Shown here piece by piece: positions 20,950 through 34,179 of a DNA stretch of 64,000 nt. Under the pieces are notes generated by a model that saw nothing but the letters and a program-made list of their open reading frames with translations, ran no database searches and was not told the origin of the DNA. Made by a program: the position numbers and the translations under genes. Location: assembly GCA_021229015.1 (NCBI GenBank), contig CM037781.1, positions 33,273,525-33,337,524 of the forward strand. The letters run 5' to 3'. Each line of letters opens with the position of its first letter. Positions within the stretch are counted from its first letter, which is position 1. The DNA comes from Solen grandis. Taxonomy: Eukaryota > Mollusca > Bivalvia > Adapedonta > Solenidae.

Positions 20950-22560
20950 CGATTCAGATTCAGATTTATTATTGAGTGAAAGCTGTAGGCTGGATAACAG
21001 AACGTGGGCTTACGAAGATCTTGCATACGGTTTCCAGAATATAAGAACTTGATATTATCAGTGGACGGTTTATATGAGACTGGTTTAAAAAGGTACCGAA
21101 TAAACGTGGTTCCGTTAACGGATATCGTTTTCAGGGAGGCCGATTTTATGGATAATTGTCACGTGGAACGGTTCGAGAGGGAAACCCTATTCACGTACAG
21201 TTTAACGGATGCGGGTTAAATAGAAACCGGCTTTTCGGGAAATAAAAAATAAGGAGAATAGTTTAAAATGTCTTGATAAATAGGGAATTATCATAAACGG
21301 ATCATATTAACAAGGGTTTTCGAATGGAGACAGCATAAACGGAGCTGTTTTTGTCTGTTTATGGGTATTAAATAAGATTGGTTAAGCAATATTGACTTGT
21401 TTAACTGAAGTATGAATGAAAAGGAACATATTGAGCTTAAAACAAAAATATAGGTAGATATATGAAGTTTACCATTTCGATATCGTGCCAGTTGTCACGT
21501 TACTCTAAACATAACTAATATTTTGTTCTCGTATCATAATGGAAAAAAAATGAGTTGATCGTATTTTTTCTTGTGCCGCAAGTACAATAATCATAAGAGA
21601 ACTCATATCAGTACTTTGAACCAGTACAATAAAAGCCTTCAGTGTTTTATCACCAGCATAATAGTTATATATGGCTTCGACCAAAAATATACTCCAATAC
21701 CACCTAAACTTATCATACGGTATTGGAAACTATATATTCCCGACATTAGTCCTCTAATAATAATTACTTTGGCTGTTATTTCCTTTTGATAAAGAATGTC
21801 CGTTTGCCAAACGTCATGGCTTTATTGACGCTTGGCATCTCCAGTTGCAATATCCGGAACCAGAAAATATGATGTGGACTTCGTCAAACCGTTGATTTTC
21901 CGTTGATATAGAACGTCTTCCTTTGTTTGATCTGCTGTTTAAACAAACAGACAAGAATAAATATTTGTAAAGATCTCAAAATTGAGACAAAGATTTCTCC
22001 TTGTATTTTTTTTTTAATTACTTTGTCTGAATTTATCTGATGACGCCAATTTCTAAGTGTGTCCACAAATATGCGTGTCTTGAAAGGATTCCATTTGAAA
22101 GAAACAGCATATCTCAAATAAAAATATATTGTATGTTTTCAAGAAAAAGTAAATAAATAAATAGATGTGATGAAATCCATATCTTCAAGCAGTTATCATG
22201 TTGATTTCAGAAAAAGAAGTTATTGTGTAAAGAGGTCATTTTGTTATACACTTAATTTCCTTCTAAAGATTGACACAGTATACTTATCGACGATGCATTT
22301 TGGAAACATAATCATTGCATATAAACAAGCCGTATATATTTTTTCGATTTTTTTTTTTTTTTTTTTTTTTACAAAATATATTACCTTCCATGAAAATTAT
22401 TGTGTGTTTCTGATGTATTAGGAACTATATTTTTTCCTTTTCCGTGTTCTTTCAAACAGCAATTTTCGCAAAGGTCATAAACTAGAGCAACATAATATAC
22501 TACGATTGATGCTGCTGTTTTGGAGTTGTGACAGCGTTTTAATCATATGTAGCAACGTCA
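20950..22560. other. Unassigned stretch
   Basis: One open frame (21004-21219, plus) and one at 21571-21789 show no known domain. A poly(T) tract lies at about 22348-22371. I see no supported gene. Confidence 0.4.
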
Positions 22561-22567
22561 TTCTATT

Positions 22568-22664
22568 TGCAGACGGAGGAAATCTACGAGTGCACAGTGG
22601 CATCCTAGTAGAACCACCGACCTTTCGCAATCCATTAGTTAGAGTTTCCCACATACATAATTGG
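22568..22664 (-). mobile_element. SINE fragment
   Basis: The plus-strand phrase 'gtagaaccaccgacctttcgcaa' matches the body of the complete SINE at 34452-34697 ('gttgaaccaccgacctaccgcaa'). It is a short minus-strand remnant without ends. Confidence 0.5.
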
Positions 22665-23339
22665 AACGGATTAGTTATGTATAATATACAGTAGCCTTTC
22701 ATATATAAATATTAGTCCTCGCAGAGCGACATAATAAGTCATTATATTCTGTCTCCCTCTGGGAGATGTGATATGTAGTATTTCATTTTACCGAACAGAA
22801 TATAACCCATTATCTGGAGCAACACAGAGCCTTCACAAAATTAAATAGAGATATAAATTCAAATCAAAGTCTACGATTGATAGATAACAAAGTATATAAC
22901 AGAGTGAACATTAACAGCGCAGTTATTAGCTTTGAGTAATACTGCAATATCCACCGTTTGAATTCTGTGGAATGTTTAACATCCGGGGTGACCCAGGAAT
23001 AATGTGGGCGACATTTGTTTGGTAATTAACACGGTAATTTGTGGCAGAGCTTGAATGCTGCACATCATTATTATTCCTCGTAGGGGAGTATGCAATACAA
23101 ATTCAGATAACTTGTCGCCAGAATAAAAAAATCTGTTTAAATCGTCTATTGCCATATCTTGCATATTTACATCCTTTGATTTTGGCGACTCTGAAGAGCT
23201 CAACATTCTTTTTTTCTTCTATTGTAATGGCTAGCAATTATTTTCTGATTACTATGGCAATAGTTTAGACCTTACGGTCAATGACTTCCCCTCTGCGTGG
23301 GCCCTGATTTTTGCTGAATAGACAGCATCGTAAGAGACT

Positions 23340-23640
23340 GGTTGGCTACAAGGGAGTCCGGGTGCCTTACCCTAGCTCATTTTGCGAATAGTCCCCTTGG
23401 CTCTTTTACGAGCCAGATGTATATCACCAATAAATGGGAGACAAGTTCCTGGGTAGAACCAGTACTGAATACTACGAGTTCCCATAGCAACCCCATTTCG
23501 CCGAGTGCCAGGCAAGATGCATTTGGTATCGATTTTATACGTCTTTGGTTTGACGCGGTCACCGGGCTGGGATTCGAACACCAGACCTCCCAAACGCAAA
23601 GCGGACACTCTACCACTGAGCTATTGCGCGTTGTTCAAGG
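23340..23640 (-). mobile_element. tRNA-derived SINE (second family)
   Basis: On the minus strand it starts with a tRNA-like head: an A box 'tagctcagtggtagag' near 23617 and a B box 'tgttcgaatccca' near 23571, the internal RNA polymerase III promoter. A non-tRNA body follows with 'tgcctggcactcgg', a phrase I associate with bivalve V-SINE-type elements. Open frames on both strands here are spurious. Confidence 0.7.
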
Positions 23641-23699
23641 TATATGACACTTGCCTCTGTTTTCACTCAGTAAGCCTGCAAGAATAACTTATTATCTAG

Positions 23700-25550
23700 G
23701 TTTCAGACGCACGACCCTACGCAAAAAAAAGGTTAACCAAGGGTCAACCAAAACCAACTATACGTACAGTCGATACGGCTTTAACCCAAACCAAACCAGA
23801 CTACATAAAAATAAAATAAAGAATGAGAAAAAAATCATAAATTGTTGTGCAGTTTCAATAATGTCTATGTTGTCAATAACTTCAAGGTAACCTTAAATGT
23901 TCTTAGAGAGAAATGGGACACTTCTACTATACAGGACCCTAGAATTACTAAATAATGACAGAGCAGCTTCACAAATACGGAAAAAGAGTTTTAACTAATA
24001 GAAGACGCCATGTTTTGGAACGTGTCACATGGTACCGCAAGCACCTGTTTTGGGGATACAGTATTCTATATTTAACCAATTTCTCCGAAGTTGCGTTTAC
24101 GAAAATAACGTTTTCCCGTGTAATGTGACCTATACTTGTGCTTATTTGTCAGGAAACATAGGCTTCACCAACATTAACGAGGGAGAGTAAACATTATTTC
24201 TTTTTAATTACTACATGTATCTATCATCCGTGACCGAGCTGCTTTAAGTATTGCGCGGAACGTTATAGTACATTTGCTAAGTATATGCGTGTATAATTCG
24301 TTTAAGTCTGTAGAAAGTGTCTAAGTTTTGTTTCATGTTGGTACATCACTTAACAATTTGTCCTAGTTTCGGAGCGCAGTCGCTAATGATTGAAAAGTCG
24401 ACACGAATATACATAGCAAATATACTCTAATGTGTTGTGCGATACTAAATTTTGAGCACCTTGCTCGTTTGAAGTGTTTCAGTAATATGTCCATCGCGCA
24501 TTTTTTTACAACAGAGAAGAACTAGTACGAACGCTGAGAGGCTGCCGATATAGCTTTGCACCGTGTTTATCAGAAAAAGATAAGTGCTTGCAAGACAGAA
24601 ATACTTTTTTTTTCTTTTAATGTGACAACGCTGTCCGATTGAGGGACAAAAAATGAAATAAAAAAAAATAGATAAAATGAAAAAAAAAAAAGCAATGACA
24701 TGATCGTGGATGGAACGGCGCAAAATATGTGGCGTTTTTTTATCACTTATGATAATAGGTAATTGTTGTATACCTTTTGTCATGATCAATCTTGGATCAA
24801 CAGAATTTAAAGAGGTAACGATGTAAAATGGCGTCCAATTTAAATGCAGTGTTATTTTGAACACAATAATATCTCATATTGCATTTCTTTTACGTAAAGA
24901 ACCGGAATCATCATGTGTCTTTCAGGTCTGGTTGAGTCCTGACTCCGCAGAACTATATATTTAAACATAGTTTATCAAACTATTAAGCACATAGTATAAT
25001 GACAAATAATCATATTAGGTTTAGAACGAAATATGATTCTTATCGTGTTCTTCTCCAGGTATAACATATTGTACACAATAATACGGACTTCACTGCACTA
25101 TAAACACTTATTTCAAATTATTTTACTTAGCATATCATGTGCCTCGGGTAATCGGTAGTACAAGTATTTATTTTATGTCACTGCAACAACGGTCATTACC
25201 CGGTAAATAATGTTTTAATAATTAACATGACCACAAAGACTATAATTTTTCACTTGGTATTTACTATATCTGTGTTTATTCTTCTTATATTTATGTAAAG
25301 TATAGATATATAATAAGAGGAATTAGCTTAAAGGAAGAGATGAAATAAACACTGTCATGATAACAATAAACCAGATAGATCTAGCTCTTCATTTTGTTGC
25401 TGGTGTTTGTATTGTTCAATTTTGATTTTCCAATTATAAATGAGAATAGTTAGAATTATGATTAACATTACGCCGTAAACACGTGTACGTGCTGTATGGT
25501 CAACATTTATCATTAAAGTGTTGGTGATAGGTATACCGAGTCACGTGCCC
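23700..25550. other. Unassigned AT-rich stretch
   Basis: No recognisable gene. An open frame at 24445-24864 (minus) is low-complexity, Phe/Ile/Lys-rich and probably chance. Confidence 0.45.
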
Positions 25551-25561
25551 TATCTGTTAGT

Positions 25562-25745
25562 CCGACTATATAACGTAATCTCGTCTTCTTTATCTCAGTA
25601 ACCTTGCAAAGTAACGTGTAAGTTACATCAGTCTGAGATATGTTAAGTTAAGATTTGTTCAAAGGATTTTAAAACGCATCAACATCATGCGTGATAGTGA
25701 TTGTATCAATATTTAAGGACTGCCACACACTGGATAGACCGCAAT
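25562..25745 (+). promoter_or_regulatory. Possible TATA promoter with first exon
   Basis: The sequence 'gactatataacg' (about 25563) is followed roughly 30 bp later by a pyrimidine-rich start-like region, and then about 145 bp later by a strong donor, CAAT|GTAAGT, at 25743-25749. No matching downstream coding exon could be identified, so this is only a candidate for an unannotated plus-strand transcript. Confidence 0.2.
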
Positions 25746-25881
25746 GTAAGTCTTTTTCCTTTTTCTTTTTAATATTTTTAAAGGTTGAAGTCGAATATTT
25801 GTTCAAAACTTATTCCGGTCAAGACGATTTGAAAGCGTATTCTTACAATTTCTGCTTTGCCTTACCGACGGTCTCTGGGTC

Positions 25882-26013
25882 AGATCCAGCTAGCTTGCGG
25901 TAGGTTGGTGGTTCTACGCGGATGTCGCAGTGCATTCGGGGTCTTCCTCCATCAGTAATTAGCCTTGACGTCGCTTTATGTCTGAAATACTGTCGCAGCG
26001 AATCAATCAATCC
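25882..26013 (+). mobile_element. SINE fragment, same family as 34452-34697
   Basis: It shares 'agcttgcggtaggt.ggtggtt', 'attcggggtcttc' and 'gtaattag...gacgtcgct' in order with the full SINE. It ends in a short simple repeat (aatcaatcaat), a usual SINE tail. The tRNA head is missing or eroded. Confidence 0.7.
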
Positions 26014-26094
26014 TAGGGGAATCCTGCGAATATCGAATCCACAATAGTGGGATCTGCAATCACGTACTGTTAGACCACGGTGCCATGTCGAATC

Positions 26095-26640
26095 ATGTCG
26101 TTTGTGGCGAATAACAAGAAATGGCTTTCAATGAAGGTTTGTGACGAATAACAGGAAATGACTGTCAATGTAGTTTTGTGGCGAATAACAGGAAATGACT
26201 GTCATGTAGGTTTGTGGCGAATAACAGGAAATGACTGTCAATGTAGGTTTGTGGCGAATAACAGGAAATGACTGTCAATGTAGGTTTGTGGCGAATAACA
26301 GGAAATGACTGTCAATGTAGGTTTGTGGCGAATAACAGGAAATGACTGTCAGTGTAGGTTTGTGACGAATAACAGGAAATGACTGTAAATGTAGGTTTGT
26401 GGCGCATAACAGGAAATCACTGTCAGTGTAGGTTTGTGGCGAATATAAGGAAATGACTGTCAATGTAGGTTTGTGGCGAATAACAGGAAATGACTGTCAA
26501 TGTAGGTATGTGACGAATAAAGGAAATGATGGTTTGGTGAATACAGGAACTGACTGTCAGTGTAGGTTTGTGCAATGTAGGTTTGTGCAATAACAGGAAA
26601 TCACTGTCAATGTAGGTTTGTGGTGAATAATACAAAGGGC
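26095..26640. repeat. Minisatellite, unit about 37 bp
   Basis: More than ten copies of 'tgtaggtttgtggcgaataacaggaaatgactgtcaa'-type units, shown here in pieces: core 'ggtttgtggcgaataacag' then 'gaaatgactgtcaatgta'. The outer copies are degraded. Open frames on the minus strand with repeated ATNLH are artefacts of the array. Confidence 0.95.
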
Positions 26641-26659
26641 GGTCAATAAAGATTAGCGT

Positions 26660-29600
26660 CGAACAACGGCAAATGGTTTTTGATATAGGTAGGTAGTAGC
26701 ATGTTAATAAATGTAGGGACCTTCTAACATATTTTTTCAAAAGACAGTCAAGTTATTTGTTGTCAGATAAAACAAAAAGGTCGTCAATGAAGGTTAGTTC
26801 CAAATAAAAGCAATGAACTCTAAAACAGTTGGTTTGTATTTTTCCATCAAACTGTCAGTGTAGGTTGGTATCATTGGTATCAATGGATAAATACAAATTA
26901 GGTTATGGCAAAATGATAATGGTTTGTCAAAGAGATACACTCTATTTAAGCTGTTGTCAAGTGATGTGTTTTAGGCATACTGTAATACGATGAATGAATT
27001 TGCATAGACACGAGCATAAATAGGAAACTAGCTTTTTGTTGCTCTTTCATATATAACGCTCAATAAATTTGAAAAAAAGCAGAAGGTTCTGGAAATCGTG
27101 GGTTCGATCCATCGCTACGACAAAATCGCCACGACGCTAAATCGTTCAAAGTGGCATGAATACGATAGTACCAACAAAAGGCTGGTTAGCTTGGTGCCAG
27201 GATAATCAGAATGTTTTAGTGTTTATAACCAAACATTAAATATTTTTTCTTTGATGTGAAACCGCAGTGATCTTTTTTTTTCTCCAAGAGGTAATGCCAG
27301 TAAACTGTATTTTACTATAGACCACACGGTCAAAGCTGTCGCAAGCTGCGAGTGTAGTAGGGGCGGGGTAAATGACCGGTAAGTACTGCTGATTTGCGAT
27401 TTGGAGGTTGAATGTTCATTAAAGTGATTCTTCGGGAATCTAATATAATTATATTAGTCTACTCTTGTTGAGTAGTACCAGCTAGCACACTTGTCGTAGG
27501 TAAGATAGAGGTGTTTCAGCAGCTAGATTTAATGATTCCTCGAGGTACATTTAACTATGTTTATCAAGTTATGATTATAAATGAACGCACATAAACATAG
27601 GAAAAAAAAAACGTACCTAGCAGCAAGGTAGGCAGCATGACGAGAAATCTTTGAACATCATTAAAACCCAGCATTTCTAGCATTTATTTATTTTTCTTGC
27701 ATTTTCTCACATGTGTGTCATAACGTATACCTGGCTAACGAAGTGTAAGTTTGGTAATTGTAATTAATTAAATAATTGTAAATTGACCGCTAAATGCAGG
27801 GTGACCGCTTAATACAGGGGACCGCTAAAATAAGTTAAACTGTATAGTGCAATTTTAAGCGGATAAGAACATCTTACCATCTTAAGCTGTAATGGGTTGG
27901 CTAATATTACCAACAGTTTTTAGTCGTGTGTGACGTAGTCACTCACAACTATAGTACCTACATTCTGAGGGTCCGTTTCTCTACAATTAAAACCGAATAA
28001 CCTCTCAATTTTGTATGAATGACCGAACGATTGAACAGAATTCTACAATACAGATATGCTGAGATTCAGCTAAAGTAGTAAAAAACTCAATTTTGAGAAA
28101 AAAATGTTTACGGGACACAAATAGTGCATGTGGTATAAAGTACAGTGGAACTGTTTTCCTATGATGTTGCGTAAATCACTTTACCACACGGAGGAGTATA
28201 TTTTCTTTCGAATGCAAAAGTGGCTCATGCCTGAATTTGGATGGTGGATTTGCAGGTTTCTGTTTTAGTGTTTCAATGGTCCATATAGAAAGCTTGAATT
28301 ACGATAAAAATCCGTATAACCTTATAATCACATCTAGCTATCCCAGATGCATCAGATATATCTCCAGGGGTTATTTGTTGCTCTATAGAATGCCGATACA
28401 GGTGTATATTTGCTATCCGATATATCTAAATACACAGTAGGGAGTCACAGAGTTGGGTCTGTAAATAGAAACTGTGCCGTCGCTCAGTAGTACAAATCAA
28501 AGCGTTGATAGTTATAAAAGAGTAGTATTGTTTTATTTAAAATAAATGTAATTAATGGAGGTTATATTTTCGCACAGTGCCAATAACACCGCTTTAACGC
28601 TGTGTTAACATGGTCATTAGATGAACGCACCATTGTTTCAACAGACTGATAACAAATTGCACATTGCCACGCTTACTCCTCCTATATTTCTATAGCCTTC
28701 AATGAACAGTTTATTATTTTAATATAAGTTTGATATTTGGTAACTAATTTACCCTGCATATTTGCAGCTTGTCAAACCCTCTTCCACTCGAGACACACAC
28801 AACTTCAGTGACTTCAGCGATTTGATTAAACATATTGGTCATCATACCACGACAAGTCATAGATCTACTTGATTTACGGTTTGTGTCGAAGTCCCACCTT
28901 TTACGACACGCTGATCAACCCACACACTGTAATCCCGGTTCCGAAAAAAAAGAAGAAGATTGCGGTGACTGGTCCTTTGAGGTCCTTTTCTCAGAACCCA
29001 TTGAAGGCGACAATACTTTCTTTGAACTCTTATCCTTTACAACAGGGTTCTTAAGATGAATGTATTATGTAGATCTATAATCACCTCATATTTTCATTGA
29101 CAAATAACTCAATTTATATTTATTTAGAATTACGCTGTACAAATTACCGTCTTCTATTTCTGAGGTTCGGTCGGACATTGACATTGCGGGCTGTAATTCT
29201 CAGAGTGGGTGTATTTATTGCTATTAGTGAGAAGAAAAAGAATAGTTTATAAAGACTTCTTCAATATCTTTGTGCGCCTGAAACTTATGTTTTGGAAATA
29301 TCTCGTGAGAAATGTCGATAATTTTGTAGCATTCCAGCTATTGGGTAAGGTGAGATTAATTTTAAAAAAGAACACAAGATAAACATCAGATGATATTAAC
29401 ATATATGATTTTATCACGAATAGTGTCTGAAAGTTTTTGTTTTTATCAATTTGTTGTTTACATTATATAGAGATTCCAAATTAATACCGGCCTGGGAATA
29501 ATTGACATGCGCTATCAAATCAAGAAAATAAACTTTCTTTTGAACTTTCTGACACAAAGGTACACATTAAATGGATGAATGAGTAGAAAGAGCGTTCAAC

Positions 29601-31100
29601 TCAGATTTGAGAGGCCGAGGGTTTAATACCCTTTAGTTGATTGGCTGTTTTGTTGTTGTAAGTGGGTGGGGTAAAAGAACTTTAAAAATTAGTGGTTAGG
29701 TAATATACATTACATAATGTCACATCAGTGTACAGTCGAATAAAACAAATTTTCAGAAAGAAAATATAAAATTGAAAATAATTAGTGGCAATGGTAATAT
29801 TCATTAAAATGAACGCATGTGACAACACATTGTGATGAAAGTAAGAGGAAGACTCATTTGCATATTAGAATGAGTCAAGTTTTTTTGTTTTGTTTTTTCA
29901 CCATCATGCACAAAGTCAATGTCAAACTTCAGGAAAACTTACAATAAGATGATTTGTGGGGATATCCCCTTTTTTTCCCTTTATTACAATTTTAATTTAA
30001 TTTAAAAATGCACCTTTAAAGATCGAGTTCTACGTTAAAAGTTAATGTTCGTATGTTACAAATTCTTAAATGGTAAATCTACATTGTAGTTTTCATGGGC
30101 TTATTTTTACTTATTATTTACATTCAGACTGAAAACGTTCGTATTAATCGAAAAGAATAAACTTTTATCATTTTTGAAGAAGAAACAGACATGTGAAAAT
30201 TAAACTAAGAAAACAATTCTTCAAATACAATAACGAAAGGTATAATTGTCATAATGAGATCAAGAATGTAACTGGCGGATATTTCACACCTTGTATTTTA
30301 CCGACAAAAACTGCTAGCGCAGCCAGATCCAGATCGGGTTTACGGTAATGGGGTAATAAAAAGATGTAGCAGTGGCAATACAAGAGCCTTGCCACTTTGT
30401 CCAAGCCGTGAGAAGCTAGGGAGTAGTAGGGTCCGGGGGAACTCTCCTGCGTGATTTTTAAATTAAAGCTGTGAAATTTTATAAATGTATGTATGGTCGG
30501 AGAATTTCAGAGGGGGCACTCGCCGAGTGCACCCCCTTGAATATGCTAGTGGCCAGACCTATTTTTAAACAACTGGGTTGACACATTACGTCACACCGTG
30601 CACTTGAATGTACTGCGGGAAGATGGTATACATGAGGTCAGTGTTGATTTCAGTATATTCATTATAAGAGCGATATTATTCGTTACGGATACGTGTATTT
30701 CAGGTTGGAAACATAAGCCAGGAAATACTATCGCAGCGACGGTAAACCCCCAATACAACAACAACAACATAAGCCAGAGTGGAGATCTAAGCCTTCTAAT
30801 AGACGGGCTGATGTTTCCATCGAGCCAGTCATTCTATCGTTTGTGGACCAGACTCACCCGATCTTTTCCCGATCAGAATTCTATGCTCACTTGGTAAAAG
30901 TCTCCTAAGCGTCTTAAGCAATATTCTCTGTAACGACCATTAACTGTCGGGTTTTTTCTCTGTTCTCCCAGGGAGTTCGTTCCCCGGATGGTCCGGTCTA
31001 CCATGCAGGCCCACGAACTAAAGTGCGGTGCCTCACCATTTTCCTCCCCGTTTTGTAAGAGTATCGTAACACATCAACATAGGTGCCTTCCATGGAAGTC
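26660..31100. other. Unassigned stretch
   Basis: No supported gene. Weak tRNA-like phrases occur near 27095 ('gtgggttcgatcc') and 29590 and are probably SINE relics. An open frame at 28869-29054 includes PVPKKKKKIAVTG but has no recognisable domain. Confidence 0.4.
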
Positions 31101-31110
31101 CTCCGTTACG

Positions 31111-31612
31111 GAAAGGGTGCCTATACACTCGAAATATCCAACTCCACCAAAGTCCTTACATATGTCACATACCTCCAACTCTAGAAATGGATTACATCCC
31201 CTATAATACGGTTGTGCAGTTTTTCAACACTTTATAATGTAAGAATAACCCGTCCCAACAATGGACAAGGTATATCTCCGGAACCCTACAGTGCAGCTTA
31301 TAAGGAATATACCCATACAGATCACTGCCATTCTGGTCTGTCAGGCGCAAAATGTTCTCCACGGAAAGGGTGCCTATACACTCGAAAAATCCAACTCCAC
31401 CACAGTCCTTACATATGTCACATACCTCCAACTCTAGAAATGGATTACTTCCCCTCTAATACGGTTTTGCAGTTTTTCAACACTTTATAGTGTAAGAATA
31501 ACCCGTCCCAACAACGGACAAGGTATATCTCCGGAACCCTACAGTGCAGCCTATAAGGCATATACCCATACAGACCACTGCCATTCTGGTCTGTCAGGCG
31601 CAAAATGTTCTC
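31111..31612 (-). repeat. 252-bp direct duplication at the 3' end of the TatD-like ORF
   Basis: Two copies start with 'gaaagggtgcctatacactc' at 31111 and 31363. On the minus strand they encode peptides such as VCDICKDCGGVGFFEC and ENILRLTDQNGS. The period is a multiple of three, so the duplication preserves the frame, although stops now occur in both copies. Confidence 0.85.
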
Positions 31613-31663
31613 CACGGGTACAAACCTACACCAATGAGTGCCGTTGTGTTGAAAGATTGATCC

Positions 31664-32110
31664 TTATGAACAGGGAAGTATGGCGAATCCGTCTTGATCA
31701 AGAGTCGATATAGACGGACTGTATTTAAATGCTTTCCTCTGTTCGATGTCGAAACTCCTCACCAGTCCCGTGTATCCACAAAGGCAGTTTGGGAAATCTT
31801 CACTCCAGGCCTTAAGGGTTGAGGCATCTACATTGAAACAAGGTGGATCCGCTGATGTCTGGAACAGTGTCTTTTGACTGTTTCTGACCATGGTGATCCT
31901 TGCGGTCTCCTCTCACATGGAGTATTAGGACACGCCCTAGACATCCTAAGGTCAAACCTCTCTCAAAAGATTTTTCATGAACCGCCAACCGAGTACGGTC
32001 CAAACCGATTTCTCCCAAAGCCGCTACTCTTGGGCTTGACAGGATCCTTTTAAGGTGGTTAAGCCAGCATCATCCAAAATGTTCACCTTTTTGGGGTGCA
32101 CCACAACAGC
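31664..32110 (-). pseudogene. TatD-like metal-dependent DNase domain (decayed)
   Basis: Pieces in three frames on the minus strand: HPKKVNILDDAG (about 32095), GEIGLDRT (about 32015, the TatD signature), GRVLILHVRG, then WSEDFPNCLCGYTGLVRSFD and TLDQDGFAILP. In TatD proteins these give the metal-binding His and Asp and the G-E-I-G-L-D Glu. The order and spacing match the family. At least two frameshifts and one stop break it. TatD enzymes are nucleases; why one should lie behind a retroelement pol is unknown. Confidence 0.65.
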
Positions 32111-32749
32111 AATCCTCCAATTCGGGTGGTGATTAAGCTGGACATTCTTGAGTTGATCAGAGTCGCAGAACACTATCACACCTCTGGTGACGCTGACGGG
32201 TTGTTTTTGGTCGACTTCCCTGTGTCTAACTGGTTGGCTTCGTCTGGCGATGTAAGGTTGCGTCCCAGTCTCCAGCTTATCCGGTTGAGATGGAAGTGAC
32301 TATCAAACGCAGACTCCAAGTTTTTCTTCAGAGCTGTCAGCTTGTTTGATATCTGTCTTGACTGGATAGGGACTGGCTTGTCAGTTACGGTCACCTTGTC
32401 TTTGCCCTTTCCACCCCTAACCACTTGGGCCCAGGTCTTCTTTTGAGGGTCTTCCAGCTCGGTGATTTTTCTTTCTCTGGGCTTGTCCTTTTTGTCTTCT
32501 CTTCCCCATCTGAGATACTAGTATCCAATAGTCTTTCCTTGGTACTGTCAATGCTTGACGTGTCCTTAACCATCACATCCACGTCCATTCCTTCTTCCTC
32601 TGGAAAATTTTTGAATTAGGGACTGGCCCTACTGCGGATATAGCTTGTCTCCAATTTAAACAACTTTGTTTTCTCCTCTGAAGTCAGGAAACTAAACAGG
32701 AAGGACAACGGGTACCAATGAATAAGAGCAGCTGGGGAATTTACTGGGT

Positions 32750-33276
32750 TTATTGAGAAGTTTGTCTGCCGTGACAATTCTTGGAGAACTTGCAGTCGAC
32801 GTATTGCCTCCTCTTTTTCTGTACATGTTGGGATTTTGCGGAGGGTTCAATCTGTTCCTCACAAAAATCTGCAATTCCTTGGTTGTTGCGGTTGGGCTCG
32901 GTCAGGTTTGTCCAAAAATAGAAGGGCATCTCGCCTATGGAGGTCATTGTCAACATCCCCGAGGATAATTGGTGACCTTACAGAATTTCGGAAGATGACG
33001 GTTAACATGCCACTTCATTTTTCTCTTTCTCTTTCCAGATCCCTTGACTGGACAAATAGATAGGCTATAGTCAACTTTATTTTCAGTAGAAGCATGGGTA
33101 GGATTGAATTCTACTCTCCTATTTTTCACTCCCACATCTATTGAGAGTGGTTTTGTCACAATAAGTTCAGGTATCTCTACGACTCTCCTCAAAAGCTCAC
33201 AGATGGCAGTGCTGGCCTTTGGTGTTGTCCTCTCCGGGAATCTGGTGTTGTCCTCTCCGGGACTCTGGGTAGACAA
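32750..33276 (-). pseudogene. C2H2-like zinc-finger portion of the TatD-associated ORF (decayed)
   Basis: The minus-strand frame reads ICPVKGSGKRKRKMKWHVNR and ends HLPKF, a finger with C..(C lost)..H...H spacing and a basic stretch. Downstream, in another frame, comes NLTEPNRNNQGIADFCEEQ. Upstream is a Pro/Ser/Thr-rich region. Position between the RS-rich part and the TatD part suggests a single original ORF. Confidence 0.45.
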
Positions 33277-33289
33277 GTTGTGTCTGTAT

Positions 33290-33993
33290 GTGGTACCTAT
33301 GTGGTGATTGATCGGGTTACTTCTGGCATGGGAGTGACTGTGGCTGTTGTCCCTTTCTTCCCAGAGAACTTTGAAGTCTTTGGTAGCAAGCTGTGGTACA
33401 ATAGGGTACTCGCCTCAACTCGAGTCTGAGTCGTAGTGATGTCTATCAATAGAGTCTTTCCTTGGCCTTCGCCTGCCAGAACGGGACCTACTGCGGTACT
33501 CCCTGCGCTCTTTCTGCCTACTCCTCTCAAATACTCTAGAAGAGCGCGCTGATGCTGGTCTAGAGCATCACGAGCCGGATAGTCGTCAGGGTCCTCCTGT
33601 CCTGTGACCTGCAACTGAGGAATAACATTCTCAAAATAAGTTTCTTTCAACAGTGCTCTCGCTCCCTCAAACCGTGCAGTTGGAACACTGACCCGTATGT
33701 TCCTACAGGGCTCCGGGTTGTATTCCGACTCTACGGATTGGAAGCCTGATGTTTCTGCCTGCGCTGATGTTAGGGAAATCTCGAATTATCCTGGCTTCTG
33801 AGAACAGCGTGGTCAACTGTCGTTGAAACTGATAGATCCAATGGGATCTCTGTAGTCGCACAGCCACTCGATACTGTGAGTAAGCCAGTTCAAAGATTTC
33901 GTTGTGTTTCAGGGTCCTTGACAGTCCTAGTTTCCATACTAGTATCTTAGGGTCAATGAGGGTCCCTGTGGAACTTTTAAGGGGGTTACCCAT
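33290..33993 (-). pseudogene. N-terminal part of the TatD-associated ORF with RS-rich region (decayed)
   Basis: One frame (33993-33703) gives a basic, aromatic region with LAYSQYRVAVRLQRSHWIYQ and GRNIRLPIRRVGIQP. Another (around 33540-33420) gives an Arg/Ser-rich stretch, RREYRSRSRSGRRRPRKDS, ending DSDSS. The family is not recognised; the RS-rich stretch suggests nucleic-acid or splicing-factor contact. Frameshifts separate the parts. Confidence 0.4.
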
Positions 33994-34179
33994 TCATTAA
34001 CGGACACCTAACATTTCTCCTCCTCAGCCCATTTCGTTGGGGGTCCCTCCTCGTCAGCGTCCATTTCCACTCGAGATCTCTGATAGCCAAAGCCTTAAGA
34101 TCGAGTATCTCAAGATTTCTATCCTCACAGCCCACTGATCCCTGAACGGATACAGTCTGAAAAAGAAAAGTATTTTAAG

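Noticed and set aside
21004..21219. Possible 71-aa exon on the plus strand
   Set aside because: No recognisable domain and no convincing splice partners.
24445..24864. 139-codon minus-strand frame
   Set aside because: Low-complexity Phe/Ile/Lys composition over homopolymer tracts, with no homology I recognise.
26095..26640. CRISPR-like array
   Set aside because: The units run directly tandem without unique spacers, in a eukaryotic sequence.
26275..26740. Minus-strand open frames with repeated ATNLH/PQTYIDS peptides
   Set aside because: They are translations of the 37-bp minisatellite, with no promoter or domain.
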